A stretch of DNA of 64,000 nt from Pseudomonas sp. C2B4 (lineage in GTDB: Bacteria > Pseudomonadota > Gammaproteobacteria > Pseudomonadales > Pseudomonadaceae), in the NCBI RefSeq assembly GCF_013359695.1, contig NZ_JABFMU010000004.1, positions 1 through 64,000 on the forward strand, written 5' to 3'. How positions within the stretch are numbered: the stretch's first letter is position 1; each line of letters begins with the position of its first letter. Shown in pieces: positions 1-8,403 of this stretch. The notes beneath the pieces are model-generated. The model did no database searches. It saw nothing but the letters and a program-made list of their open reading frames with translations, and was not told the origin of the DNA. Position numbers and translations under genes: made by a program.

Positions 1-358
1 TGCCGGGCAGGTAACCCATTTGCGCCGCCAGGACCGGGCCAACCAAAGGCCCCGCACCGGCGATGGCCGCGAAGTGGTGTCCGAAGAGAATGTGTTTGTT
101 GGTTGGAACGTAGTCCAGACCATCGTTGTTGAGCACGGCGGGGGTGGCCCGTCGCGGGTCGAGCTGCATCACATTGTTAGCGATGAACAGGCTGTAGTAA
201 CGGTACGCGACCAGATAAATGGCCACGGCAGCGACCACGATCCACAAGGCGTTGATCGCCTCACCTCGGCGCAATGCCACTACACCCAGGGCGCACGCTC
301 CAACGATTGCCAGCACCAGCCAGGGTATGTGGCGTAGCGGGCTATTATTATTTTTCAT
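1..358 (-). CDS. cstA: Carbon starvation protein A, N-terminal part (cut by window edge)
   Basis: The minus strand from an ATG at 358 reads without a stop to the window edge, giving 119 residues. They begin [10 protein letters not shown] and contain the CstA hallmarks [22 protein letters not shown] and AAQMGYLPG. Two hydrophobic segments fall at about residues 11-27 and 37-54. CstA is an inner-membrane peptide or pyruvate transporter induced on carbon starvation; that role is family knowledge. The start is supported by the hydrophobic N-terminus following directly. The rest of the gene lies left of the window, so its integrity cannot be judged. Confidence 0.93.
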   Translation of the reverse strand, partial: MKNNNSPLRHIPWLVLAIVGACALGVVALRRGEAINALWIVVAAVAIYLVAYRYYSLFIANNVMQLDPRRATPAVLNNDGLDYVPTNKHILFGHHFAAIAGAGPLVGPVLAAQMGYLPG

Positions 359-515
359 TTTATTATTCCAGCCAGAGTGGACAGAAAGACAGCCAACCGA
401 GTTTAGCTCTCCTGACGGCAAAGGCCATACCCCAACGTTGGTCTAGAGCGCTGTCCTGGCTGGCAGGTTCTAACAATGCGGGTCTATAGTCAGCGAACAT
501 CTAGAGGATAGCGCC

Positions 516-884
516 ATGAGCGAACACCCTGCCGATCGCCGCCGCTTCAAACGTATTGCGTTCGATGCCAAAACCGAGCTGAGCCAGGGAGAGTACATCT
601 GGCCGGTGAAGCTGATCGATCTGTCGCTCAAGGGCTTGCTGATCGAGCGCCCTGAGCCGTGGCTGGGCAATCCACAAGAGGATTTTTTTGTCGACATTCA
701 CCTGAGCGAAGACATCGACATCGAAATGGATGTGCAATTGACCCATGAAGATAACGGTCAGCTCGGGTTTGTCTGCCGGCACATCAGCCTGGAGTCGATT
801 GAGCGCCTGCGCCGGCTGATTGAATTCAATCTGGGTGATCCGCAGGAGCTTGAGCGGGAGTTGGGTGCGCTGATCGAAGTCTGA
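516..884 (+). CDS. PilZ domain protein (probable c-di-GMP binding)
   Basis: This 122-residue protein consists essentially of one PilZ domain. The N-terminal arginine motif is visible as RRRFKRIAFD (residues 8-17), and the second motif as DLSLKGLLI (about 36-44), matching the RxxxR and D/NxSxxG signatures that contact cyclic di-GMP. No membrane segment or partner domain is present, so it is a stand-alone cytoplasmic receptor whose target is unknown. It lies divergent from cstA and is transcribed alone; a REP pair follows it. The start ATG at 516 is preceded by AGAGGATAG. The domain call is confident; the process it controls (motility, exopolysaccharide or other) cannot be read from the sequence. 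Confidence 0.9.
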   Translation: MSEHPADRRRFKRIAFDAKTELSQGEYIWPVKLIDLSLKGLLIERPEPWLGNPQEDFFVDIHLSEDIDIEMDVQLTHEDNGQLGFVCRHISLESIERLRRLIEFNLGDPQELERELGALIEV

Positions 885-904
885 CGACCTGATATCAATC
901 TCAA

Positions 905-994
905 TGTGGGAGCGAGCCTGCTCGCGAAAGCGGTGTTGCAGCCAACATCAATGTTGAATGTCAGGCCGCCTTCGCGAGCAGGCTCGCTCCCACA
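905..994. repeat. REP doublet (REPIN-like)
   Basis: Two copies of the roughly 25-base REP (core GTGGGAGCGAGCCTGCTCGC) lie head to head, separated by about 40 bases. They sit between the convergent PilZ and radA genes and could fold into one long hairpin affecting both transcript ends. Confidence 0.93.
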
Positions 995-1015
995 GGGTCC
1001 GTGTTTCTTCAGTCA

Positions 1016-2383
1016 CTACTCGAACAATGCGTCCAAGGCCTGCTCCAGGCGGGTGACAGCAATGATCTGCAGCCCCGGCGGCGCTTCCTTCGGCGCATTG
1101 CCTTTCGGCACGATGGCTCGCTTGAAGCCATGCTTGGCCGCTTCTTTCAATCGCTCCTGACCGCTTGGCACCGGGCGCACCTCACCGGACAAACCGACTT
1201 CACCGAATACCAGCAGATCATGGGGCAACGGCCGGTTGCGCAAACTGGACATGACCGCCGCCATCAAGGCCAGATCAGAGGCCGTTTCCAGCACTTTTAC
1301 GCCGCCGACCACGTTGAGAAACACATCCTGATCGTGGGTCGGAATACCGCCGTGACGGTGCAACACCGCCAGCAACATGGCCAGGCGGTTCTGGTCCAGA
1401 CCCAGCGTCACCCGGCGCGGGTTGGCCAGATGGCTGTCATCCACCAGCGCCTGCACTTCCACCAGCATCGGTCGGGTGCCTTCCCACGTCGCCATGACCA
1501 CACTGCCCGGGACTTCTTCCTGGGCACGTGTAAGGAAAATCGCAGAAGGATTGGAGACCTCTTTCAGTCCCTTGTCGGTCATGCCGAACACGCCCAGTTC
1601 GTTGACCGCACCGAAACGGTTTTTCACCGCCCGCAGCAAACGCAGGCGCCCATCGGACTCGCCTTCGAAATACAGAACTGTATCGACCATGTGTTCCAGC
1701 ACGCGGGGGCCGGCCAGCGCGCCTTCCTTGGTTACATGGCCGACCAGGAAAATCGCCGTACCGCTCTGCTTGGCATAGCGCACCAGCAATGCCGCACTCT
1801 CGCGCACCTGGGAAACACCACCCGGCGCCGATTGCAGCTGCTCGGTGAAAATGGTCTGGATCGAATCGATCACCATGACCTTGGGTTTTTCCTGCCGGGC
1901 CGTGGCGATGATGGTCTCGATGCAGGTTTCGGTCATGACCCGCAGCTGATCCTGAGGCAAGCCCAGGCGCCGGGCGCGCATGGCCACTTGCTGCTGGGAC
2001 TCCTCACCCGTGACGTACAGGGCCGGCATGGTCTTGGCGAGATTGCACAAGGTTTGCAACAAAATGGTCGATTTGCCGATGCCGGGATCGCCGCCGATCA
2101 GCACCACCGATCCGTCGACAAGGCCGCCCCCCAGTACCCGATCCAGCTCGCTGGAGGCGGTGGAAAAGCGCGGGATCTCTTCGACGCTGACTTCGGCCAG
2201 GGTCTTGATCTGCGCCTGTTGTCCGGCCCAACCGGTGCGCCCGGTGGGTGCCGCGGCCCCGCCGCTTTCCACCATGGTTTCGGTCAACGTGTTCCAGGCG
2301 CCGCATTCGCCGCACTGGCCGGCCCATTTCGGGAAGGTTGAGCCGCACTCGGTGCAGCCATACATGCGCTTGGCCTTGGCCAT
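1016..2383 (-). CDS. radA: DNA repair protein RadA
   Basis: RadA is a RecA-like branch-migration helicase/ATPase of homologous recombination. The 455-residue product starts MAKAKRMYGC and carries the N-terminal four-cysteine zinc finger (CTECG near residue 10, CGECG near 27). It has a Walker A GGDPGIGKST (about 90-100), the RadA-specific KNRFG motif in AVKNRFGAVNE, and the C-terminal Lon-protease-like domain with GEVGLSGEVRPV. Length is normal for the family. An in-frame upstream start exists at 2398, but the ATG at 2383 gives the conserved N-terminus and is preferred. It is transcribed leftward alone; its promoter region abuts the catalase relic. Confidence 0.97.
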   Translation of the reverse strand: MAKAKRMYGCTECGSTFPKWAGQCGECGAWNTLTETMVESGGAAAPTGRTGWAGQQAQIKTLAEVSVEEIPRFSTASSELDRVLGGGLVDGSVVLIGGDPGIGKSTILLQTLCNLAKTMPALYVTGEESQQQVAMRARRLGLPQDQLRVMTETCIETIIATARQEKPKVMVIDSIQTIFTEQLQSAPGGVSQVRESAALLVRYAKQSGTAIFLVGHVTKEGALAGPRVLEHMVDTVLYFEGESDGRLRLLRAVKNRFGAVNELGVFGMTDKGLKEVSNPSAIFLTRAQEEVPGSVVMATWEGTRPMLVEVQALVDDSHLANPRRVTLGLDQNRLAMLLAVLHRHGGIPTHDQDVFLNVVGGVKVLETASDLALMAAVMSSLRNRPLPHDLLVFGEVGLSGEVRPVPSGQERLKEAAKHGFKRAIVPKGNAPKEAPPGLQIIAVTRLEQALDALFE

Positions 2384-2453
2384 CTGAACCCCCGGCAAAA
2401 ACCGCGATGATAGCTCAGACAGCCCGGATCAGCGCGGCACCGCGTTGCGGATT

Positions 2454-3145
2454 TCACTTTTCGCGAGGCCGCAGATGGCTTGCCTGATAGTTCACGGCCG
2501 TGCTGCTGGCACCACTGTTCAAGACACTCTCTTGATTACCGTTATTCACGGCAACTTTTGGCGCATTGATTGGAAGCTGCAGTGCATTGGCCCCGAAGCG
2601 ATACATCTGAGTATCGGTGTATGAAAACACTGGCCTTTACAACAAACGATCCCGATTACCTGGAACACATTGGCTGGATTTCGGCTCAACACTATTTGTC
2701 CAACTTTTCGCCCCAAAATACACAGCAGATCTTTGTTACATCTAATGGAATCGAAATAAAACTTGTACAAATCTTGAAGACCTAGAATCTGAATGTACAA
2801 ATCCCACTTAGGGAAGCCACCATTATTAATATGCCTCACCAAGTCATTAGTCATATGACTGTAGTCTTGACCCTGAACTCTAGCGACACCTTTTGGATCG
2901 AGGTTTTTGACTCCTGGCAAACTTTTCCAGTGAAGCTTCACCTAATTAACATTGGCCTTGGCATTGACCAACTTGTAAGCGTGAACACCATTGCCATCTC
3001 CTGATAGCTGGTTGGCGTTCCGGAGTTGAAATACAGCTCGATCAGTGTCCGGGTCGCTTCCGGCACGCGGGAGAAGAAATCGAATCGACGGAAGTCGTCG
3101 TCAAGGTTGGTGCACGGGTCAGACCTGAACACATGAACCAAAACG
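2454..3145 (-). pseudogene. Catalase relic (KatA/KatB-type monofunctional catalase), multiply broken
   Basis: Conceptual translation of the minus strand gives successive catalase segments in order but in different frames. These are DPCTNLDDDFRRFDFFSR and VPEATRTLIELYFNSGTPTS, then DGNGVHAYKLVNAK, then HWKSLPGVKNLDPKG with QDYSHMTNDLV and FPKWDLYIQIL, then RKVGQIVLSRNPAN, and finally FSYTDTQMYRFGANALQLP with VNYQASHL. Lesions I can see: a frame change next to the YQEM codons (about 4 bases missing compared with a normal catalase), an in-frame TAG just before VKLHW, further frame changes near 2715-2740, and an internal deletion after NPAN of about 25 residues. The catalytic His region at the N-terminus is absent and the C-terminus stops early at 2454. 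It cannot encode an active catalase. It is noticeably more AT-rich than its neighbours. Confidence 0.9.
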
Positions 3146-3482
3146 GCCAAGGTGCGGCGCAGGGGAAAGGCCCCCGAGACCTGAGGGAGTTGCCGCAGGA
3201 TTGTCCTCTGATTTTACAAAGCGCATCCAGGTGCGCCCGACAGCGGCTAGAGAATGGCAACCCGAAATCCAAATGAAAATGCTAAACGGGGACGATCGGC
3301 AAAAATGCTGTAATGCCTGATCCAGAGCAGTCAAAGCACAAACGGATCATCGCCATTTGTAATTTTTCCGCCAGTGAACACTCCAGGCGACAGGCAGGCC
3401 ATCTCTGCAGTTGTACCGAGCAGAATGCGTGTTGCTGACTTACACTGCCTTCACAATCTCATCTGTAACAAGGAAATAACCT
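3146..3482. other. Intergenic stretch between catalase relic and mscL
   Basis: No coding signal is recognisable here. It may include further decayed catalase N-terminal sequence, but I could not align it. The last 60 bases must carry the mscL promoter. The ribosome binding site AAGGAAA lies about 8 bases before the mscL ATG. Confidence 0.5.
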
Positions 3483-3896
3483 ATGGGCGTGCTTAACGAG
3501 TTCAAGGCCTTCGCGGTCAAAGGCAATGTGGTCGACATGGCCGTCGGTATCATTATCGGCGCCGCTTTCGGCAAGATCGTTACATCGTTCGTTGGTGACG
3601 TGGTCATGCCTCCGATCGGGCTGTTGATCGGTGGGGTGGACTTCAGTGACCTGGCCATTACGCTGAAAGCCGCACAGGGCGAGGCCCCGGCGGTGGTGCT
3701 GGCGTACGGTAAGTTCATCCAGAGCATGATCGACTTCGTGATCGTTGCCTTCGCCATCTTCATGGGCGTCAAGGCCATCAACCGCCTGAAGCGCGAAGAG
3801 GCTGCCGCCCCTACCCTGCCACCGGTTCCAACCAAGGAAGAAGAGTTGCTGGGTGAGATCCGCGATCTGCTCAAGGCCCAGAACAATCGGCCTTGA
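3483..3896 (+). CDS. mscL: Large-conductance mechanosensitive channel MscL
   Basis: MscL forms a homopentameric inner-membrane pore that opens on osmotic downshock. The 137-residue protein has the family's N-terminal amphipathic helix ([20 protein letters not shown]). TM1 contains the pore-lining glycine/alanine pattern [13 protein letters not shown] (about 21-33), followed by a periplasmic loop, TM2 (about 75-95, [20 protein letters not shown]) and a charged C-terminal bundle ([13 protein letters not shown]). The length is typical. The start is fixed by AAGGAAA upstream and by the conserved first residues. It converges with the ferredoxin reductase gene across a short perfect hairpin. Confidence 0.98.
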   Translation: MGVLNEFKAFAVKGNVVDMAVGIIIGAAFGKIVTSFVGDVVMPPIGLLIGGVDFSDLAITLKAAQGEAPAVVLAYGKFIQSMIDFVIVAFAIFMGVKAINRLKREEAAAPTLPPVPTKEEELLGEIRDLLKAQNNRP

Positions 3897-3902
3897 ACCT
3901 AT

Positions 3903-3924
3903 AGGAGCGAGCTTGCTCGCTCCT
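3903..3924. terminator. Perfect hairpin between convergent mscL and fpr
   Basis: AGGAGCGAGC is followed by TT and its exact reverse complement GCTCGCTCCT. The sequence resembles a compacted REP half. There is no clear T-run, so termination in both directions is inferred from position and symmetry. Confidence 0.55.
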
Positions 3925-3938
3925 GCCTGACGCCGTTT

Positions 3939-4715
3939 TCACCAGAAGTTTTCCACCGCCACCTGACCGGGTCGACGGCTCAGGCTCAAGTGCATGTCAC
4001 GCTGCTTAAGCAATTTTCGCGTGTCATCGATCATTTGCGGGTTGCCGCACAACATCACTCGCGAATGCTCGGGTGTCAGCGGCACTCCGGCCGCCTGTTC
4101 CAATTCGCCATTTTCGATCAGCGTGGTAATCCGTCCGCTCAGGGCGCCGGGATGCTCTTCGCGCGTCACGGTGTTGATCAACTGCAACTTGTGCGCGAAT
4201 TCCACCAGATAATCGCGCTGTGTCAGCCCCGCTATCAGCTCTTGATAGGCCAGCTCCCGGGATTCGCGCACGCTGTAGACCAGGATGATTCGCTCGAACT
4301 TCTCCCAGACCTCGAAGTCCTGAAGAATCGACAAAAACGGCGCCAGGCCCGTGCCGGTGGATAACAACCATAGATCACGCCCGTCTACAAATCGATCGAG
4401 CGTCAGATAACCGAACGCCTGGCGGTCGACCAATAAGGTATCGCCTACACCCAACCGGCTCAGTTCGCTGGTGAACTCGCCTCCCGGCACAACGATGGAA
4501 AAGAACTCTAGAAACTCGTCAAAGGGAGACGAAACCATGGAATAGGCACGCCAGACGGTGCTGCCATCCGCCTTGAGCACACCCAACCGAGCAAATTGAC
4601 CGGCACGGAATCGAAAGCCCGGGTCCCTGGTGGCGCGCAAGGTGAACAGGCTCGGGGTCAAAGGCTGGACATCGAGCAACGTCTGGCGAGTAAATTTCTC
4701 TTCACTGGCAGTCAT
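3939..4715 (-). CDS. fpr: Ferredoxin--NADP(+) reductase
   Basis: This 258-residue flavoenzyme exchanges electrons between NADPH and ferredoxin or flavodoxin. The N-terminal FAD barrel shows RAYSMVSSP (the RxYS FAD-binding motif) and the isoalloxazine-proximal LEFFSIVVPGG. The C-terminal NADP domain shows LLSTGTGLAPFLSIL and VMLCGNPQMI, with an aromatic C-terminus ENFW. I chose the ATG at 4715 over 4727 because GGAG lies at the right distance before it and the protein then begins MTASEEKFTRQ, as I recall for Pseudomonas relatives. It is divergent from the LuxR gene. In Pseudomonas, fpr is commonly redox-regulated; no regulator for it is adjacent here. Confidence 0.93.
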   Translation of the reverse strand: MTASEEKFTRQTLLDVQPLTPSLFTLRATRDPGFRFRAGQFARLGVLKADGSTVWRAYSMVSSPFDEFLEFFSIVVPGGEFTSELSRLGVGDTLLVDRQAFGYLTLDRFVDGRDLWLLSTGTGLAPFLSILQDFEVWEKFERIILVYSVRESRELAYQELIAGLTQRDYLVEFAHKLQLINTVTREEHPGALSGRITTLIENGELEQAAGVPLTPEHSRVMLCGNPQMIDDTRKLLKQRDMHLSLSRRPGQVAVENFW

Positions 4716-5048
4716 GGTGGGCTCCATTCACAGATAGCTTCAGTGTCTCGCAAAGCGGGCAGCATAAACACCGACGCTTTGTAGTGTCTTTGACAAACAA
4801 TCTAATTCTCATTGACCTTAATCAACATTAACTACCCAGTTAAAAACAACACAACCCTATTGGATTAACAGTGACATTTAATTCGGGCAGTTTTGTTATG
4901 CACTACTGTTAGAACCACAAACTTTCCCAACAGCTTTTAGTAAATCTAAAAATTCTCAACGCATGCATAAGAAACATCCTACAATCCACCTCGCGCAGAT
5001 CCTCTGGATCCAAGATGCAACATCAAGCTATCAGGACTGTGGAGCCTC
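4716..5048. promoter_or_regulatory. AT-rich divergent promoter region fpr / luxR solo, with 16-base dyad
   Basis: This 333-base gap is clearly more AT-rich than the flanking genes and must hold promoters for both directions. It contains the perfect palindrome TTAACT-ACCC-AGTTAA at 4828-4843, a plausible operator for a dimeric regulator. I see no canonical 20-base lux box. The ATG at 5049 is preceded by GTGGAG. Confidence 0.55.
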
Positions 5049-5783
5049 ATGATGGAAAGGTGGAAGGAGTTACAACTACAACAATTATCATTAACTACCG
5101 AACCAGAGACCGCCTATCAAATGTCGCTGCGATTCGCGAATAATATCGGGTTTAAATTTTTCGCTTTTTCAACAACTTGCCCAACAAAAACCGAAAACTT
5201 TCACACTGTTCGTTTCAACAATTATCCAAAAGACTGGAACACCGAATACGAAAAAAAGCGGTTTGGTTTCATTGATCCAGTAGTAGCACATTGCAATCAA
5301 TCCAGGCTGCCTATTCTTTGGAGCGAAGAACTTTTCTGCAATGTCCCATGGATATGGGAGTCCCTTGAGCAGCAAGGATTGCAACATGGATGGTCACAAG
5401 CCGTTCATGACGAGCAAAGCGGTTTCTGCAGCATCCTGAGTCTGGCCAGAAGCCATTGCCCAGTCAGTGCATGGGAGCTGTATGAATATTTCGGCTTCGC
5501 CCTGTTCATCGGGCATCACCTGCACAATCTGGTCATTCGGACTTTGCCCAAGGAACCGGTCAAATTGTCTGCCACACATTTATCGCCACGGGAAATCGAC
5601 GTGCTGAAGCTGGCTGCAGCCGGCAAAACCGCCTACGAGAGCGCCCGGATTCTCAATCTCAGTGCCCGCACTATCAATTTCCATGTTCAAGAAGCCATCC
5701 GCAAACTTGGAGTCAATAACAAGGTTTCGGCTGGCATTGCCGCCGTGAAGGCCGGCTATCTCAATAGCGACACAGTGCGCTGA
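5049..5783 (+). CDS. LuxR-type autoinducer-binding regulator, solo (PpoR-like)
   Basis: The 244-residue protein has an N-terminal autoinducer-binding domain (about 20-160) and a C-terminal GerE/LuxR helix-turn-helix. The HTH reads LSPREIDVLKLAAAGKTAYE then ILNLSARTINFHVQEAIRKL. Acyl-homoserine-lactone pocket residues appear intact: the W and Y of DWNTEY, the DP of FIDPVV, the W of LPILWSE, and a G in GFCSIL. No luxI synthase gene is in the window, so it is a solo that probably senses own or foreign acyl-HSLs. The location between fpr and rlmG matches my recollection of P. putida PpoR. The first 100 codons are AT-rich compared with neighbours. The symbol is left blank because orthology is unproven. 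Confidence 0.88.
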   Translation: MMERWKELQLQQLSLTTEPETAYQMSLRFANNIGFKFFAFSTTCPTKTENFHTVRFNNYPKDWNTEYEKKRFGFIDPVVAHCNQSRLPILWSEELFCNVPWIWESLEQQGLQHGWSQAVHDEQSGFCSILSLARSHCPVSAWELYEYFGFALFIGHHLHNLVIRTLPKEPVKLSATHLSPREIDVLKLAAAGKTAYESARILNLSARTINFHVQEAIRKLGVNNKVSAGIAAVKAGYLNSDTVR

Positions 5784-5945
5784 GCCAAAAAACCTGCGAG
5801 TAATCCGGCACAAAAAAACGTACCATTCGCGGTCCCTCCTGAGTGATGACGTGTGAGTTTTCCACGACGCAGTCCACTCGGACGGCCCACGCCCGCCAAG
5901 TTGTGCCTGGGCGCGATCCCCGTTGATTACCCAGAGCCCCGCCCC

Positions 5946-7070
5946 ATGCCTTTGCTCGAAACACCTTTCGCCAGCCTCGACCTGATCCGCCAACCCGAAC
6001 AGCAGAACGAACCGCTGCAAGCTTTTGATGCGGCGGACGAGTACCTGCTCAACCATCTGGCCGAGCAGCAACCGACGGTCGACACGCGGATATTGGTGCT
6101 GAACGACAGTTTCGGCGCGTTGGCTGCCAGTCTGGCAGGCAAGGTCAAGGTGACCAGCAGTGGCGATTCGTTCCTGGCGTTTCAGGGGCTGGAAAAAAAC
6201 CTGGCGCGTAATGGGCAGCCGTTTGACTCAGTGCCGACCGTTCCGGCCAGTGAAACCGCGCCAGGCCCGTTTGACCGGGTGCTGATACGGGTGCCCAAGA
6301 CACTGGCGCTGCTGGAAGAACAACTGATCCGCTTGCAAGGCCAATTGGCTCCCGGCGCCCAAGTGATCGCCGGTGCGATGATCAAACATTTGCCACGGGC
6401 CGCGGGTGATCTGCTGGAGCGCTACATTGGCCCGGTACAAGCGTCGCTGGCGGTGAAAAAGGCCCGCTTGCTGATTGCCACCGCTGAAGCCAAAGCGCCG
6501 GTCACCTCGCCCTACCCGACGCGTTATCGACTCGATACCCCGGCCATCGAATTGCTCAACCACGCCAACGTCTTCTGCCGAGAAGGCCTGGACATCGGCA
6601 CTCGGGCGTTTTTGCCGCACCTGCCGAAAAACCTGGGCACGGCACGGGTTGCCGATCTCGGATGCGGCAACGGCGTGCTGGCCATCGCCAGCGCCCTGCA
6701 AAACCCTGATGCCCATTACACGTTAGTGGACGAATCGTTCATGGCGGTGCAATCGGCCGGCGAGAACTGGCGTGCAGCGCTGGGCGAGCGTGAGGTCATC
6801 GTGCGGGCCGGTGATGGCCTGGCCGGACAGGAACCCCAGTCGCTGGACGTCGTGCTCTGCAACCCACCGTTTCACCAGCAACAGGTCGTCGGCGACTTCC
6901 TGGCCTGGCGGATGTTCCAGCAAGCCCGGGAAGCACTGGTGGTGGGCGGTGCGTTGTACATTGTCGGCAACCGACACCTGGGTTATCACAGCAAACTGGC
7001 GCGTTTGTTCCGCGGTGTCGAGCAAGTTGCGGCCACGCCGAAATTCGTGATTCTCAAGGCCCGTAAATAA
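5946..7070 (+). CDS. rlmG: 23S rRNA (guanine-N2) methyltransferase RlmG
   Basis: RlmG methylates G1835 of 23S rRNA (E. coli numbering) using S-adenosylmethionine. The 374-residue protein has the typical duplicated layout: a degenerate N-terminal methyltransferase-like half and a C-terminal catalytic half. The latter has the SAM-binding motif VADLGCGNGVLAIAS (about 236-250) and the N2-guanine signature NPPFHQ (about 304-309). I start at the ATG at 5946 (MPLLETPFAS), which gives the E. coli-like length. The longer frame from 5853 adds an unconserved, proline-rich leader. It converges with the cio operon across a terminator. Confidence 0.95.
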   Translation: MPLLETPFASLDLIRQPEQQNEPLQAFDAADEYLLNHLAEQQPTVDTRILVLNDSFGALAASLAGKVKVTSSGDSFLAFQGLEKNLARNGQPFDSVPTVPASETAPGPFDRVLIRVPKTLALLEEQLIRLQGQLAPGAQVIAGAMIKHLPRAAGDLLERYIGPVQASLAVKKARLLIATAEAKAPVTSPYPTRYRLDTPAIELLNHANVFCREGLDIGTRAFLPHLPKNLGTARVADLGCGNGVLAIASALQNPDAHYTLVDESFMAVQSAGENWRAALGEREVIVRAGDGLAGQEPQSLDVVLCNPPFHQQQVVGDFLAWRMFQQAREALVVGGALYIVGNRHLGYHSKLARLFRGVEQVAATPKFVILKARK

Positions 7071-7076
7071 CAGGGC

Positions 7077-7100
7077 AAAAAAAAACCTCCACGGGGAGGG
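7077..7100 (-). terminator. Rho-independent terminator of the cio operon
   Basis: On the minus strand, CCTCC-CCGT-GGAGG is followed by a run of nine T residues. It lies 44 bases beyond the stop of the last cio gene and just after the rlmG stop, so it may slow both transcripts. Confidence 0.8.
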
Positions 7101-7143
7101 TCATAAGTCCGCGCCCGAAGGCGACAGAATGGGGTATCCGGTT

Positions 7144-7311
7144 TCAGTGGGTGCTCAGGCCCGCGGCGCTCATGAACATACGCATCAGGCTGGCCACGAT
7201 GAACAGTGCACCGACGCTGCCAACCCAGATCAAGGCCAACCAGCCAAGCCGCTGCCACAGCGGCTTTTTTTCGGCTTCTTGAATGTCGTGCAGGGAATGT
7301 TTGTTGGTCAT
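7144..7311 (-). CDS. Small membrane subunit of cyanide-insensitive oxidase (DUF2474)
   Basis: This 55-residue protein begins MTNKHSLHDIQEAEK and has a single transmembrane helix (LGWLALIWVGSVGALFIVA, about 21-39). The LWQRLGWLALIW pattern fits DUF2474, the small protein that follows cioAB in many pseudomonads and is analogous to CydX of E. coli cytochrome bd. The ATG at 7311 is chosen. The longer reading upstream is translated REP sequence (MGASLLA), a known artefact. It is the third gene of the cioA-cioB transcript, 81 bases after cioB, with one REP copy in that gap. Confidence 0.85.
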   Translation of the reverse strand: MTNKHSLHDIQEAEKKPLWQRLGWLALIWVGSVGALFIVASLMRMFMSAAGLSTH

Positions 7312-7351
7312 TGCTTGATACTCCGAGAAAGATGGCGCCTGTGTAGACGCC

Positions 7352-7375
7352 ATCGCGAGCAAGCTCGCTCCCACA
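7352..7375. repeat. Single REP copy inside the cio operon
   Basis: A single copy of the TCGCGAGCAAGCTCGCTCC form lies between cioB and the small-subunit gene. It is the only REP here located between genes of one apparent operon. Confidence 0.9.
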
Positions 7376-7392
7376 TGGATTTGCGACGCAGA

Positions 7393-8400
7393 CTAGTGAT
7401 AACCGTCTTCGTGGGTAACCTTGCCGCGGAACACGTAGTAGCTCCAGAAGGTGTAGCCCAGGATGAACGGGATGATGAACAGCGTGCCCACCAGCATGAA
7501 GCCCTGGCTCTGCGGCGGTGCGGCAGCGTCCCAGATCGAGATCGACGGCGGCACGATGTTCGGCCACAAGCTGATCCCCAAGCCGCTGTAACCCAGGAAA
7601 ATCAGCACCAGCGTCAGCAGGAATGGCGTGTAGTGCGCATTGCGCGCCACCGCGCGGATCAGACCGTATAGGGTCACCAGCACCAGAATCGGCACGGGCA
7701 GGAACCAGAACAGGTTGGGCAAGGTGAACCAGCGTGCGGCGATTTCGGCGTGGGCCAGCGGCGTCCAGATACTGACAATACCGATCACCGCCAACAGCAC
7801 GAATGCCAATGGTCGCGCCAGGTCATGCATCTGTTCCTGCAACTTGCCTTCGGTTTTCATGATCAGCCAGGTGCAACCCAGCAACGCATAGGCCACCACC
7901 AACGCGGCACCGCAGAACATCGTGAAGGGCGTCAGCCAATCCAGTGAGCCACCCGCGAACTGACGATCGACCACCGGCAGGCCATCGATGAATGCGCCAA
8001 GCGCCACGCCCTGGAAGAACGTTGCCGTGATGGACCCGCCAATGAATGCCTTGTCCCAGAGGTGACGCTTGTTGTCCCTGGCTTTGAACCGGAACTCGAA
8101 CGCCACGCCGCGGAAAATCAATCCGATCAGCATCAGGATCAACGGCAGGTACAGCGCCGAGAGCACCACCGAATAGGCCAAAGGGAAGGCGCCAAACAAT
8201 GCCGCGCCGCCCAGGACCAGCCAGGTTTCGTTGCCGTCCCAGACCGGGGCCACCGTGTTCATCATCACATCGCGATCGCTCTTGCCGGGAATGAACGGGA
8301 AGAGGATGCCAATACCGAGGTCGAAACCATCCATGACCACGTACATCATGATGCCGAAGATGATGATCACGGCCCAGATCAGCGGAAGATCAATACCCAT
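7393..8400 (-). CDS. cioB: Cyanide-insensitive cytochrome bd-type oxidase subunit II
   Basis: This 335-residue integral membrane protein is the CydB/CioB partner of the quinol oxidase. It opens with the family signature (DLPLIWAVIIIFGIMMYVVMDGFDLG spans about residues 4-29) and PVWDGNETWLVLGGAALFGAFP follows at about 51-72. Eight or nine hydrophobic helices are spread along the chain. The start ATG is 3 bases after the cioA stop, so the two are translationally linked. The complex reduces oxygen with ubiquinol without proton pumping and resists cyanide. The length agrees with CioB proteins of Pseudomonas. Confidence 0.95.
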   Translation of the reverse strand: MGIDLPLIWAVIIIFGIMMYVVMDGFDLGIGILFPFIPGKSDRDVMMNTVAPVWDGNETWLVLGGAALFGAFPLAYSVVLSALYLPLILMLIGLIFRGVAFEFRFKARDNKRHLWDKAFIGGSITATFFQGVALGAFIDGLPVVDRQFAGGSLDWLTPFTMFCGAALVVAYALLGCTWLIMKTEGKLQEQMHDLARPLAFVLLAVIGIVSIWTPLAHAEIAARWFTLPNLFWFLPVPILVLVTLYGLIRAVARNAHYTPFLLTLVLIFLGYSGLGISLWPNIVPPSISIWDAAAPPQSQGFMLVGTLFIIPFILGYTFWSYYVFRGKVTHEDGYH

Positions 8401-8403
8401 GAT

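Noticed and set aside
906..1160. Short frames beginning MGASLLAK at several places
   Set aside because: They are translations of the REP core (GTG GGA GCG AGC CTG CTC GCG AAA), not genes.
1001..2341. 446-codon open frame opposite radA
   Set aside because: It is the antisense of RadA, rich in His/Gln/Arg with no family pattern. Long antisense frames are common in high-GC genes.
4907..4936. CTGTT...AACAG as a lux box upstream of the LuxR solo
   Set aside because: The spacing is too long for a 18-22 base lux box and the inner bases do not match.
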